Below, piece by piece: positions 25,629 through 34,862 of a DNA stretch of 64,000 bases. The notes below the pieces were generated by a model. It was not told the DNA's origin, made no database searches, and saw only the letters and a list, made by a program, of their open reading frames with translations. Each line of letters opens with the position of its first letter. The first letter of the stretch is position 1. Source of the DNA: Myxococcus hansupus (GTDB taxonomy: Bacteria > Myxococcota > Myxococcia > Myxococcales > Myxococcaceae); assembly GCF_000280925.3 (NCBI RefSeq), contig NZ_CP012109.1:3802501-3866500 (forward strand). The letters run 5' to 3'. The position numbers were made by a program, and so were the translations under genes.

Positions 25629-26462
25629 ATGACGCGACGGATTCTGCCGTTTCTCGCACTGGTGCTTGTATCGGGCTGTGCGTCGCAGCGCCTGGCTGGC
25701 GCGGACCTGGACCGCGTCCGGCGTCCGGCCTTCATCTCTCGCATCGAGGACGGGGCGGGCCCCAAGAGCCTCGTGTTCCGGGAGGACTCGGCGTACCGGA
25801 ACAAACTCAAGAAGCTGGAGCCCGTGGAGGCCGACCGCCGGCTGACGGTGAAGCTGCTCCAGGCCGTGACGCGCTTCGAGGTCTCCGAGCGCCTGCGGGT
25901 GACGACCCTGTCGCAACTGCCGCGCGAGTTCCCGTGGACGCACGTGGTGGACCCGGCGCGGGTGGCGTCGGTGCTGGAGAGCTTCCTCGTGGAGGAGGTC
26001 CCCGCCAACGCGCCCGACTACGACCTGGTGGCCTCGCTGGGCGCGGACACCATCGTCGAGTTCGTCATCGTGGACTACGGCATGCGCAGCGATGACGGCC
26101 GCGCGGGCGCGTACCTGCGGGGCTATGGCCGCATGTTCACCTTGGACGGGCGCACGGAGGTGTGGCGCCGGCCCTTCGCCCTGGACCAGGTGGAACAGGG
26201 CAAGGCGCATCTGGATCCATTCAAGGTGGGGAAGGACCCGTCGCTCTTCCGCGCGGCGATGACCTCCCTGCTGGACGAGGTGGCGCGCACGTTCGTGCAG
26301 GACCTGACGCCCAGGGATCGCGGCGGGGCGCCGCCCGTGGCCCGAGGCGGCTCGGTGGGTTCGGACGTCGTTCCCGGCAAGGCGGGGGCCCCCGCGCCCG
26401 TCATGACGCCGGTGCCCGAGGACGGCCTGGCGCCGGGCGAGCTGCCCGACCCGGACCCCTGA
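25629..26462 (+). CDS. Hypothetical lipoprotein
   Basis: A 277-residue lipoprotein with signal peptide and lipobox VSGC (C17). The mature part is mixed alpha/beta with VADPARVASVLESFLVEEV- and ADTIVEFVIVDYGMRSDD-like segments (the first reads HVVDPARVASVLESFLV), reminiscent of periplasmic lipoproteins that report or assemble envelope structures. I do not recognise a family. The last 50 residues are Pro/Gly-rich and likely disordered. It is divergent from the MshEN gene (104 bp) and converges on the DASS transporter (12 bp). Confidence 0.7.
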   Translation: MTRRILPFLALVLVSGCASQRLAGADLDRVRRPAFISRIEDGAGPKSLVFREDSAYRNKLKKLEPVEADRRLTVKLLQAVTRFEVSERLRVTTLSQLPREFPWTHVVDPARVASVLESFLVEEVPANAPDYDLVASLGADTIVEFVIVDYGMRSDDGRAGAYLRGYGRMFTLDGRTEVWRRPFALDQVEQGKAHLDPFKVGKDPSLFRAAMTSLLDEVARTFVQDLTPRDRGGAPPVARGGSVGSDVVPGKAGAPAPVMTPVPEDGLAPGELPDPDP

Positions 26463-26474
26463 GCGCGGGGCTTC

Positions 26475-27722
26475 TCAGAACAGCGCGTGCTCCACGAGCA
26501 GCACGGTCAGCCCCACCACGAAGCTGACCAGCGTCACGGGGACTCCCACGCGGAGGAATCTGACGAAGCCCATGTCGACCTTGCCGCGCGCGGCCTCGAA
26601 GACGATGAGGTTGGCCACGCTGCCCACCAGGGTGAGGTTGCCCGCCAGCGTGGAGCCGAGCGCGAGCACGTGCCACCCCAACTCCGCGTCATGCAGCGTG
26701 GGCACCCAGGTCCGCGCCAGCATGACGAAGGGCACGTTGCTGAAGAGGTTGGACGCCACCAGCGTCAGCCCGGCGAAGCCCAACATCTCGGACAAGGGCG
26801 GGCCCGCCATGAGGGGGGCGAACAGCACCCGGATGTCCTCCGCGTAGCCGTGCTTGTTCACGCCGTAGACGACCACGAACAGGCTGGCGAAGAAGAGCAG
26901 CAGCACCCAGTCCACGCGCTCCAGCGCCTCGCGAGGCTCCCGCCGGGCCAGGGCCATCACCAACGCCGCGCCCGCCAGCGCGCTCCAGCTCATGGGCATG
27001 CCGGAGAAGAAGGCCACCACCACGCCGGCCAGCACCCCCAGCGTGAGAATCAGGAGGCTCAGGTCCACCGGCGGTGGTGGTGGATTGGGCGCGAAGCGAT
27101 GGTCTGGCAGCTCATTCCGGAAGAGGTAGAGCAACCCCGCGGCAACGACGATTGTCGAGAGCAGGGCGGGCAGGGCCATGTACGCGGCGAAGCTGGCGTA
27201 GGACAGGCCGGACGCGCCCTGGATGAGCATGTTCTGCGGGTTGCCGGTGAACGTGGCCACCGAGCCGCTGTTGCTCCCCATGCAGACGGCCAGCAGGTAC
27301 GGCGCGGGCGGCAGGCGCGCAGCCTCCACGGTGGCCAACACCAGCGGCGTGAGCATCAAACACACGGTGTCATTCACCAGGAACGCGGACAGCCCGGCCG
27401 AGATGAACGTCACCGCGAGCAAGAGCTTCCGGGGCGTGTGGGCGTGTTTCACGGCCCAGGCCCCCGCGGTGCGGAAGACGGCCGCCTGCGACATGTAGGC
27501 GGCCAGCAACATCATGCCCAGCAGCAGGACGATGGTGTCCGCGTCGATGGCGTGCCGCTCTGGATTGTCGCTGTAGTTGTAGACCTCGTCGGACGTGACG
27601 ACGCCGCAGACGACCATGAGCACGGCGCCCAACAGCGCGCCGCCGGGGCGGTCCAGCTTCAGGTACGGAAGACGCGCACCGGCGATGAAGACGTAGGTGA
27701 ACAGGAAGATGGCGAGGGCCAC
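26475..27722 (-). CDS. DASS/ArsB-superfamily ion transporter
   Basis: A 415-residue membrane protein with about eleven hydrophobic segments, starting at GTG 27722. FLVNDTVCLMLTPLVLA and GSNSGSVATFTGNPQNMLI are the paired hairpin motifs of the ion-transporter superfamily that includes CitM, NhaD, ArsB and DASS carriers. A second matching half contains NLFSNVPFVMLA and LAGNLTLVGSVANLIVFE. The substrate could be an anion (dicarboxylate, arsenite, sulfate) or Na+; the sequence does not decide. There is no soluble regulatory domain. It is transcribed divergently from mrfA with 122 bp between starts. Confidence 0.8.
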   Translation of the reverse strand: MALAIFLFTYVFIAGARLPYLKLDRPGGALLGAVLMVVCGVVTSDEVYNYSDNPERHAIDADTIVLLLGMMLLAAYMSQAAVFRTAGAWAVKHAHTPRKLLLAVTFISAGLSAFLVNDTVCLMLTPLVLATVEAARLPPAPYLLAVCMGSNSGSVATFTGNPQNMLIQGASGLSYASFAAYMALPALLSTIVVAAGLLYLFRNELPDHRFAPNPPPPPVDLSLLILTLGVLAGVVVAFFSGMPMSWSALAGAALVMALARREPREALERVDWVLLLFFASLFVVVYGVNKHGYAEDIRVLFAPLMAGPPLSEMLGFAGLTLVASNLFSNVPFVMLARTWVPTLHDAELGWHVLALGSTLAGNLTLVGSVANLIVFEAARGKVDMGFVRFLRVGVPVTLVSFVVGLTVLLVEHALF

Positions 27723-27844
27723 GGCGCGGCACAGTAGTGCAGGACCTTCCAGGCCGCCCCGTCATGTTTTTCGCTGGAGGTCAAACAAATGAACAGCGCT
27801 CTCGCGTTGTTTGGTCCGGTACACGTCTGTACAGTGCCCGCCCC

Positions 27845-30262
27845 ATGAAGCCAGAGAAGGAACCGGGCGCTTTCGGAGGGGCCCGCCGCACGCCGTGGAA
27901 CGCCCCCAGTGGACTGGACTCCGTCCTGGACGGATGGAAGGCGGACCGGCGGCTCTGGTCCTGCTTCGCGTTGGACGAGAAGACCCCCGCGCGCCCCGGC
28001 GCCTTCGCGCCCATTCCGGAGGAAGTGGCGCCGCAGGTGCGCGAGGCGCTCCACCAGCGCGGCATCACCCAGCTCTTCTCCCATCAAGCGGAGGCGTACC
28101 GGCTGGTGCGTGACGGGCGCAGCATCGTCATCGCCACGCCCACCGCCTCGGGAAAGAGCCTCTGCTACAACCTGCCGCTGCTGGACCGCTTCGCCCACGA
28201 GCCCCAGGCCCGGGCCCTGTACCTGTTTCCCACCAAGGCCCTGTCGCGCGACCAGGAGGAGTCCCTCCGCGCGTTCATGCGCGAGGCGGGGCTGTCCCAT
28301 GGCGCCATCACCTTCGACGGTGACACGCCCGCGGATGCGCGGCGGGCGGCCCGGGAGCGCAGCGGGGTGCTGCTCACCAACCCGGACATGCTGCACACGG
28401 GCATCCTCCCGCACCACGCGAGCTGGGCGCGATTGTTCTCCAACCTGCGCTACGTCGTCATCGACGAGCTGCACACGTACCGCGGCGTCTTCGGCTCGCA
28501 CCTGGCCAACGTGCTGCGCCGGCTCCAGCGGGTGGCGCGTTTCCATGGCGCGGACCCGGTGTTCATCGCGGCGTCCGCCACCATCGGCAACCCGGAGGCG
28601 CACGCGCGGCGGATGCTCGGGCGCGAGGTGTCGCTGGTGTCGGAGAGCGGCGCGCCTTCGGGCGAGCGGCGCGTGATGGTGTTCAACCCGCCCGTGTTGA
28701 ATCCCGAGCTGGGCATCCGCGCCAGCTACCTGAAGACGGCGGTGCGGCTGACGGCGGACCTGGTGCGCGCGGGCGTGTCCACGCTGCTGTTCGGCCAGTC
28801 GCGCAACAACATCGAGGTGATGCTCAAGTACCTCCGCGACCGCTTCGTCGAGGAGAAGCTGGACCCGTCCCTCATCCAGGGCTACCGCGGCGGCTACCTG
28901 CCGGGCACGCGACGCGCGACGGAGGCGGCGCTGCGCGCGGGCGAGGTCCGGTGCGTGGTGGCGACCAACGCGTTGGAGCTGGGCATCGACATCGGCTCGC
29001 TGGACGCGGTGGTGTGCGCGGGCTACCCGGGCTCCGTGGCCGCGCTGATGCAGCGCTTCGGTCGGGCAGGGCGCCGGGGTGCGGGCAGCCTGGCGTTGCT
29101 CGTGACGTCGAGCGCGCCGTTGGACCAGTACCTCGCTGGAGACCCGCGCTTCCTCGTGGGCTCACCGGTGGAGCACGCGCGCATCGACCCGGACAACGTG
29201 GAGATTCTCGTTCAGCACCTCAAGTGCGCGTCGTTCGAGCTGCCCTTCGAAGAGGGGGAGCCTTTCGGGGATGTGCCACCCGAGTCGACCGCAGAGGCGC
29301 TGGGCTTCCTCGCGCAGCACGAGGTGGTGCATCCGACCATCGGCGAGACGGGCCGCCGCGTGTTTCATTGGTCCACGGATGCGTACCCGGCGAACCACGT
29401 GTCCCTGCGCAGCGTGGGCTGGGACAACGTGGTCATCATCGAGAAGGGGACGGATAGGACCTTGGCGGAGATGGACTTCCGCTCGGCGCACACGATGCTG
29501 CACGAGCAGGCCATCTACCAACACGAGGCCGAGCAGTATCAAGTCGAACGCTTCGACTACGAGAACCACAAGGCCTACGTGCGGAAGGTGGCGCCGGACT
29601 ACTTCACCGACGCGATGACCTACGTGCGGGTCCACGCCATCCAGGAGGACCATTCCGCGCCCATGGGGCCCGACCTGCAGGCGGGCATGGGCGAGGTGAG
29701 CGTCATCGAGAAGGTCGTGGGGTACAAGAAGATCAAGTACCACACCCATGAGAACGTCGGTTACGGCGAGGTGGCGCTGCCGGAGATGCAGATGCACACC
29801 GCCGCGCTCTGGTTGACGGTGCCGGAGGCGGTGGTTCGGTCGATGCGCGCGCCGCGCCCCGCGGTCATCGACGCGCTTCGTGGCATCACCACGGCGCTGC
29901 GGACGGTGGCGTGCGTGGGGCTGATGATCGACCCCAGGGACTTGGGCAAGACGCTCGGCAGCCGGGACGACGCGGAGGGACCGCCGCGCAAGGACGGGGG
30001 CGTGGGCTTCGACCCCACCATCTTCCTGTACGACAACGTGCCCGGCGGCGTGGGGCTGGCGGCACGGCTGTATGACCAGCGCGACGAACTGCTGAACCGC
30101 GCGCGCCGGCTGCTGGAGTCGTGCGCGTGCGAGGACGGATGCCCCGCGTGCATCGGCCCCGCGACGGGCACGTTGCCGGGACAGGCGCCCGTGGACCCGC
30201 ATCCGCGCAAGCGGCTGGGGCTCGAAGTCCTGTCGGCATTGGGCATCGCGGGGATGCAGTAG
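27845..30262 (+). CDS. mrfA: MrfA-type DEAD/DEAH-box helicase with DUF1998 zinc domain
   Basis: An 805-residue superfamily 2 helicase. Residues 80-450 contain the Q-like HQAEAYRL, the Walker A ATPTASGKSL at about 98-107, DELH near 206-209, SATIGN, the helicase-C block ATNALELGIDIG and the arginine finger QRFGRAGRRG. The C-terminal region is DUF1998-like, ending in the Cys cluster CACEDGCPAC near 760-770, the presumed zinc site. This is the layout of Bacillus MrfA (YprA), a 3'-5' helicase for mitomycin-type DNA damage. The next gene, 15 bp downstream, encodes the nuclease MrfB, which strongly supports the assignment. ATG 27845 is taken as start. Confidence 0.85.
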   Translation: MKPEKEPGAFGGARRTPWNAPSGLDSVLDGWKADRRLWSCFALDEKTPARPGAFAPIPEEVAPQVREALHQRGITQLFSHQAEAYRLVRDGRSIVIATPTASGKSLCYNLPLLDRFAHEPQARALYLFPTKALSRDQEESLRAFMREAGLSHGAITFDGDTPADARRAARERSGVLLTNPDMLHTGILPHHASWARLFSNLRYVVIDELHTYRGVFGSHLANVLRRLQRVARFHGADPVFIAASATIGNPEAHARRMLGREVSLVSESGAPSGERRVMVFNPPVLNPELGIRASYLKTAVRLTADLVRAGVSTLLFGQSRNNIEVMLKYLRDRFVEEKLDPSLIQGYRGGYLPGTRRATEAALRAGEVRCVVATNALELGIDIGSLDAVVCAGYPGSVAALMQRFGRAGRRGAGSLALLVTSSAPLDQYLAGDPRFLVGSPVEHARIDPDNVEILVQHLKCASFELPFEEGEPFGDVPPESTAEALGFLAQHEVVHPTIGETGRRVFHWSTDAYPANHVSLRSVGWDNVVIIEKGTDRTLAEMDFRSAHTMLHEQAIYQHEAEQYQVERFDYENHKAYVRKVAPDYFTDAMTYVRVHAIQEDHSAPMGPDLQAGMGEVSVIEKVVGYKKIKYHTHENVGYGEVALPEMQMHTAALWLTVPEAVVRSMRAPRPAVIDALRGITTALRTVACVGLMIDPRDLGKTLGSRDDAEGPPRKDGGVGFDPTIFLYDNVPGGVGLAARLYDQRDELLNRARRLLESCACEDGCPACIGPATGTLPGQAPVDPHPRKRLGLEVLSALGIAGMQ

Positions 30263-30277
30263 CAGGGAGGCGCGGTC

Positions 30278-31996
30278 GTGGACCTGAAGCGCAAGCTGTC
30301 GCGCCTGACGAGCGTGGGACCTGGGGGCAAGGCCCCCTCGCGCCCCGCCGTGCCCGCACCCACGTCCGAGCCCGCCGCTGGCACGTCATCGGTCGCGGGC
30401 GAACCATCTTCGCTTCGAGCCCAGACCTCCTTGGATGAAGCGGGGCAGCGGGCGCCATCGGAATCCGGCAGCCATGGCGGCGAAGGCGCGGAGAACCTGC
30501 GCCCAACGGACGCCGCCCCCCACGGCACGGCCGCACGGAACGTGGCACAGGGGGCCGGCCTCGTCGGGAACCCCTTCGCAACGCAGACGCTCGAGGGCAC
30601 GGCGCCCCTCCGTGTGCCTTCAAGCGCGGAGACCTCGCCCGAAGTTTCCCAGAGCCGGGACGCGGCGCTCCGTGCGTCGACGTCGGCGGCCCTCGAAGCG
30701 ACGCCGTCCTCACCGGCAGCGCGCGACCCACGGGTCGATGCCCTGCGCCGGATGCTGTCGGACTGGTCCGAGCGCCAGGAGCTCGCGGCGGCACGCAGGG
30801 GCGCCACGCCCGCGCCGCCCCGGGGACCGCTGCCCGTGGAGGCGCGGACCACGACGTACGGGACGGTCCACGTCTCCGAGCGCATCCATCCGCCCGACCA
30901 CCGCCACGGCTCCGCGCCCGTGGCGGCTGCGCTGGACGTGGAGGGCTCGCTCGTGGCGAGCCTCGCGCTGCACGCCGACCTGGCCGGCGTGGACTACCAG
31001 CGGATGCTCTTCCTCGACACGGAGACCACGGGGCTCGCGGGCGGCACGGGCACGGTGCCGTTCCTCGTGGGCCTGGCCTGGTTCGAGGGGCGCTCGCTCA
31101 AGGTGCACCAGCTCTTCCTGCGGCGCCTGGGGGAAGAGGGGCCCATGCTCCGGGCGCTCGCCGAGCGCATGGCGGCCTCCTCCTGCCTCGTCACGTTCAA
31201 CGGCAAGAGCTTCGACTGGCCGCTGCTGCGAACGCGCTTCGTCCTCAACCGCGTCGCCGCGCCCGCGGAGCTGCCGCACCTGGACCTGCTCCACTGCGCC
31301 CGCCGCGTCTTCAAACACCGGGGCGCCGGAACCCGGCTGGTCCACCTGGAGGACCAGGTCCTGGGCTTCCGCCGGGTGGACGACGTGGACGGCTCGCAGA
31401 TTCCGGAGCTGTATTTCCGCTACCTGCGCGGCGGTGACGGCTCGGCGCTGACGCCGGTGCTGGAGCACAACATCAACGACCTGTTGCTCCTGGCGGCCCT
31501 GCTCGGCGAGCTGGTGCGCCGCTTCCGGGCCGGGGGCGAGGGGGCGGCCGTTCCCCGGAGCGAGGACCCTCGGGACCTGCTGGGCTTCGCGGGCGTGGCG
31601 CTCCGGGCACGCGACTACGAACGGGCCCAGGCCTTTGCCCGGGCCGCTGCGGCGGGGGACCGCGGCGCGGTGGGCATCGAGGCGCTGGCGCTGGCCTCCC
31701 GGCTGTCCCGCAAGGCGGGGGATGCCCCGTCCGCGGCCACGCACCTGCACCGGGCGCTCGAGGCGGCCCGGGGCTTCCAGGCAGCGACCCTGCACCTCGA
31801 CCTCTCCAAGCTGTACGAGCACGCCCTCAAGGACCTCGCGAAGGCGCTGCACCACGCGAAGCTGTCCAAGGCGGCGGAGACACCCCCGGACCATCAGCGC
31901 CGCGTCGTCCGGCTGGAGGCGCGAATCGCCCGGAGCACCCGGACGCCCGCGCTGGACCTGCGAATGGGGCTGGGCAGCCCCCGGTCGGGGACCTGA
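30278..31996 (+). CDS. mrfB: MrfB-type exonuclease (YprB, RNase H-like) with TPR tail
   Basis: A 572-residue protein from GTG 30278. The first ~190 residues are a Pro/Ala-rich, probably disordered extension. An RNase H-like DEDD-type 3'-5' exonuclease domain follows with LFLDTETTGLAGGTG (D about 247, E about 249), LVTFNGKSFDWPLLRTRF and, near residue 400, HNINDLLLLAALLGEL. The C-terminal 150 residues are TPR-like helices. MrfB works with the MrfA helicase in non-UvrABC repair of mitomycin lesions in Bacillus. The operon arrangement here is the same, with the two open reading frames 15 bp apart. The long N-terminal extension is unusual for the family. Confidence 0.82.
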   Translation: MDLKRKLSRLTSVGPGGKAPSRPAVPAPTSEPAAGTSSVAGEPSSLRAQTSLDEAGQRAPSESGSHGGEGAENLRPTDAAPHGTAARNVAQGAGLVGNPFATQTLEGTAPLRVPSSAETSPEVSQSRDAALRASTSAALEATPSSPAARDPRVDALRRMLSDWSERQELAAARRGATPAPPRGPLPVEARTTTYGTVHVSERIHPPDHRHGSAPVAAALDVEGSLVASLALHADLAGVDYQRMLFLDTETTGLAGGTGTVPFLVGLAWFEGRSLKVHQLFLRRLGEEGPMLRALAERMAASSCLVTFNGKSFDWPLLRTRFVLNRVAAPAELPHLDLLHCARRVFKHRGAGTRLVHLEDQVLGFRRVDDVDGSQIPELYFRYLRGGDGSALTPVLEHNINDLLLLAALLGELVRRFRAGGEGAAVPRSEDPRDLLGFAGVALRARDYERAQAFARAAAAGDRGAVGIEALALASRLSRKAGDAPSAATHLHRALEAARGFQAATLHLDLSKLYEHALKDLAKALHHAKLSKAAETPPDHQRRVVRLEARIARSTRTPALDLRMGLGSPRSGT

Positions 31997-32114
31997 GCGT
32001 TCCGGGTTGCCACCTCCCTGGAATCGGACAGTCGGGCAGGGCGGGCTGCTCGCTCCATTGTCAGACGGGCACAACATTGAGGCATGCGCCACGGCCGTGC
32101 GCTATGAGGGCCCC

Positions 32115-32603
32115 ATGAAAATTACCAAGGACAGCGTTGTCTCCATCGATTACCGCCTGCACCTCGGCGACGGCGAGGCCGTGGACGAGAGCGACCCGGG
32201 AGAGCCGCTCGTCTATCTGCAGGGCCATGACGAAATCGTTCCCGGCCTGGAGAAGGCCCTCGAGGGCAAGGCGCGTGGCGACACCCTCAAGGTGACGGTG
32301 ACCCCGGACGAGGGCTACGGCGACTACGACCCGGAAGGCATCGAGGAAGTTCCCAAGACGGAGTTCCCCGAGGGCCTGGAGATGGTCGCCGGCGGCGTGC
32401 TCAGCGCCACGGACCCGGACGGCGACGAGGTGGACTTCATCATCAAGGAAGTGAAGGCCGACACGGTGATGGTGGACTTCAACCACCCGCTGGCGGGCAA
32501 GACGCTCCACTTCGAGGTCACCGTGCGCGACGTGCGCGAGGCGACGAAGGAAGAGCTGGAGCACGGCCACGCCCACGGTCCGCACGACGACCACGAACAC
32601 TGA
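32115..32603 (+). CDS. slyD: FKBP-type peptidyl-prolyl isomerase, SlyD-like
   Basis: A 162-residue cytosolic protein from ATG 32115. The FKBP part (VVSIDYRLHLGDGEAVDES, VPGLEKALEGKARGD) is interrupted by an insert-in-flap chaperone domain (DEGYGDYDPEGIEEVPKTEF), and it then resumes with VMVDFNHPLAGKTLHFEVTV. This order is diagnostic of SlyD. The tail HGHAHGPHDDHEH is His-rich and should bind nickel or zinc, fitting a role in folding and hydrogenase or metal handling. It is a single gene between mrfB and a convergent outer-membrane protein gene, followed by a double hairpin. Confidence 0.9.
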   Translation: MKITKDSVVSIDYRLHLGDGEAVDESDPGEPLVYLQGHDEIVPGLEKALEGKARGDTLKVTVTPDEGYGDYDPEGIEEVPKTEFPEGLEMVAGGVLSATDPDGDEVDFIIKEVKADTVMVDFNHPLAGKTLHFEVTVRDVREATKEELEHGHAHGPHDDHEH

Positions 32604-32615
32604 GTCCCGTAGCGT

Positions 32616-32688
32616 AGGCGGGCCCTGACTCGGGGCCTGCCTCGCGGTTCCTCGCCGGGCGGGGCGGTGTTCAGCCCGCCGCCCGGCG
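32616..32688. terminator. Double hairpin between convergent genes
   Basis: Two stem-loops lie in the 95-bp gap between slyD and the convergent outer-membrane protein gene. The first is 32616-32642 with a 10-bp stem AGGCGGGCCC/GGGCCTGCCT (one G-U pair) and a 7-base loop. The second is 32653-32688 with a perfect 10-bp stem CGCCGGGCGG/CCGCCCGGCG. No T tract follows either, so a bidirectional terminator is inferred from position and stability only. Confidence 0.55.
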
Positions 32689-32698
32689 ACCCCCACGG

Positions 32699-33685
32699 CT
32701 ATCCGCCGAGGATGTCGGACGTGAAGGCGAAGCCCGCGATCATGTAGGGCACCAGGCCCACCCGGTTCGGGTGCTTCAGGTACCAGGACGCGTGCACCAG
32801 CAGCGTGGGCTTGTTGAACGCGGTGCCCTCGCGCGTGGTGAAGGCGTAGGCGAGCAGGGGCCCCACGCGCATGTGGCTGTTGTCCACCTCCGCCGCGCCC
32901 GGGCCCATGCGGTCCGTGTAGCGAGGCCACACCGCGCTGAAGCGAGCGCCCACCGTGAGCTGCGGGGTGGCCAGCATCAGCAGGTCGCTGTCGTTGGTGA
33001 AGACCCAGCCCCGCCCAGGCACGAGGGTGTCGAGCAGCGGGTCATAGAACGTCGCGGCGCTGCCCTCGCGCAGGTCCATGTTCCAGTACTCGACGGACGC
33101 CTTGGAGCGCACCACGATGGAGCCGAACTTCGCCTGGAGCGTGGGCTCCACGATGTAGTGGTGGCCCGACGTGCTGTACGAGCGGCCCTCCGTGAGGCTT
33201 CGCGCGTCGTCCGAGAAGTCCATCCGCGGGTCGCCGTACGACTGGAGAAACCCCATGGTCCCCATGAAGCGCACGTACTCGTAGGTCGCGCGCAGGTTGA
33301 GGATGGCCAGCGGCTGGAACTCCACCACGGGCCCCACCTTCAGCGCCGCCGGGTTGGCCTTGAGCGAAACACCCCCGTTGACGAAGTTGTCCCGCGTCAG
33401 CAGGGACTGACCTTCGTACAGGCGCTTCTGGAGGATGAGGCGGTTCTGGGACTCCAGGCCCAGCGGGTTCCAGCGGAACACGTTGAAGGTGGTGAAGTAG
33501 AGGCGCACGTCCGGGCCCAGGGGCGGGAGCGTGGCCGCGTTCGGCGTGTCACTGGGGTCGGGCGTGGTCTGCGGCGTCTCCGGCACGGCGGAGCGCTCTT
33601 CCTGGGCCGAGGAAGCGGCGGCGGGCGCGGCGGCCCCCAGGCAGAGCGACAGCGAAAGCGCGGACAGCGTTCGACGCAGCGTCAT
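32699..33685 (-). CDS. Putative outer-membrane beta-barrel protein
   Basis: A 328-residue protein with a signal peptide (MTLRRTLSALSLSLCLGAAA, cleaved near AAAS). The mature chain has alternating amphipathic strands and many aromatic residues (VRLYFTTFNVFRWNPLGL; LRATYEYVRFMGTMGFLQ), typical of outer-membrane barrels. It ends abruptly in LGG rather than an aromatic residue. I do not recognise the family. Its start overlaps the stop of the preceding carrier gene (TGATG), so carrier and barrel are co-translated and may handle one substrate across both membranes. Confidence 0.65.
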   Translation of the reverse strand: MTLRRTLSALSLSLCLGAAAPAAASSAQEERSAVPETPQTTPDPSDTPNAATLPPLGPDVRLYFTTFNVFRWNPLGLESQNRLILQKRLYEGQSLLTRDNFVNGGVSLKANPAALKVGPVVEFQPLAILNLRATYEYVRFMGTMGFLQSYGDPRMDFSDDARSLTEGRSYSTSGHHYIVEPTLQAKFGSIVVRSKASVEYWNMDLREGSAATFYDPLLDTLVPGRGWVFTNDSDLLMLATPQLTVGARFSAVWPRYTDRMGPGAAEVDNSHMRVGPLLAYAFTTREGTAFNKPTLLVHASWYLKHPNRVGLVPYMIAGFAFTSDILGG

Positions 33686-34608
33686 CAAGACACCTTCTCG
33701 GAGAGGGACGTGGGGGTGTGGGGAACGGCGGGAGCGTTCGGCTCGTCCGGGAGGCGCCGGCTGACGTAGAAGCCGAACGCCGCGGCGGTGAAGTACATGA
33801 TGAGGCTGTAGATGGCCGGCGGAATGGCCATGGTGGAGTTGGCCAGCAGCGTGGGGCTGAGCGCGATGGCGATGGCCAGCATCCCGTTGTGGATGCCGAT
33901 CTCCATGCCAATGGCAATCGCCTGACGCTTGGGCAGACGCAGCAGCATGGGCACGAAGTAGCCCACGCCCAGGCTGACCAGGTTGAAGGCCAGCGCCGCC
34001 GGGCCCACCTGCCGGAAGAAGCTGAGGGCGTTCGCGCGCTCCGTGTAGACGGACGCGCCGATGACCGCGAGGAGGAACACCGTGGACAAGAGCCGGATGG
34101 GCTTGTCCATGCGCTGCGCCAGGGCCGTGCTGCGCGAGCGGATGAACATGCCCACGCTCACCGGCACCAGCACGATGAGCACCACCTGGACGATTTTCGC
34201 GAACTGCATGGGCACCGCGCGCGAGTCGTCCATGAAGTGCGCGAGCGACAGGTTGATGATGAGGGGCAGGGTGACGAGCGACAGCGCGCTGTTCACCGCC
34301 GTCAGCGTGATGTTGAGCGCCACGTCCCCGCGCGCCAGGTGGCTGAAGAGGTTCGCCGTGGCCCCGCCAGGCGACGCCGCCAGCAGCATCAACCCCACCG
34401 CCAGCTCCGGCGGCAGCCCGAAGGCATGGGCGATGAGCGCGCACGCCACGGGCAGCAGCAACATCTGACAGACAAGCCCCACCAGGATGGCCCGGGGATA
34501 GACGATGACGCGTTTGAAGTCCGCGACCGTCAGCGCCAGTCCGAGCCCCAGCATGATGATTGCCAGCGCCAGCGGCATGAGCACCGCCGTGAATACATTC
34601 GACTGCAT
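33685..34608 (-). CDS. Bile acid:sodium symporter (SLC10)-family transporter
   Basis: A 307-residue carrier with about nine or ten hydrophobic segments, starting at ATG 34608 after GGGGGGCGC. LLLAASPGGATANLFSHLARGDVALNITLTAVNS contains the PGG(A/x)xSN-like signature of the bacterial ASBT/PanS family (here in the piece SPGGATANLFSHLA). IGMEIGIHNGMLAIAIA carries the second conserved ExxxxN-like motif (E and N in a Na+-binding arrangement). Substrates in this family include organic acids and pantoate. It lies in an operon with a beta-barrel protein; its upstream region is divergent from tesB. Confidence 0.8.
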   Translation of the reverse strand: MQSNVFTAVLMPLALAIIMLGLGLALTVADFKRVIVYPRAILVGLVCQMLLLPVACALIAHAFGLPPELAVGLMLLAASPGGATANLFSHLARGDVALNITLTAVNSALSLVTLPLIINLSLAHFMDDSRAVPMQFAKIVQVVLIVLVPVSVGMFIRSRSTALAQRMDKPIRLLSTVFLLAVIGASVYTERANALSFFRQVGPAALAFNLVSLGVGYFVPMLLRLPKRQAIAIGMEIGIHNGMLAIAIALSPTLLANSTMAIPPAIYSLIMYFTAAAFGFYVSRRLPDEPNAPAVPHTPTSLSEKVS

Positions 34609-34862
34609 GCGCCCCCCAAATGGAGTGTCTTGCGTTGAGCAGGAGCGTCGCGCAGGAGGGCAGGGTGCTTCAAGCCTCCTGCTCCAAAAGGTTGCGTGGA
34701 CGCCGCGCAACCTATGACGCTGTATGTCATTGATGCAGTGCGGCGCGGCGACTTGAAACGTGTAATTCAAGGATGAAACATGCGGGCGGAGGTCCGGGGC
34801 GGGACGCTTTCCGGGTGCTCGGCGCCCGAGACAGGGGGGCCGGGGTCGGTTAGGAGAGGGCC

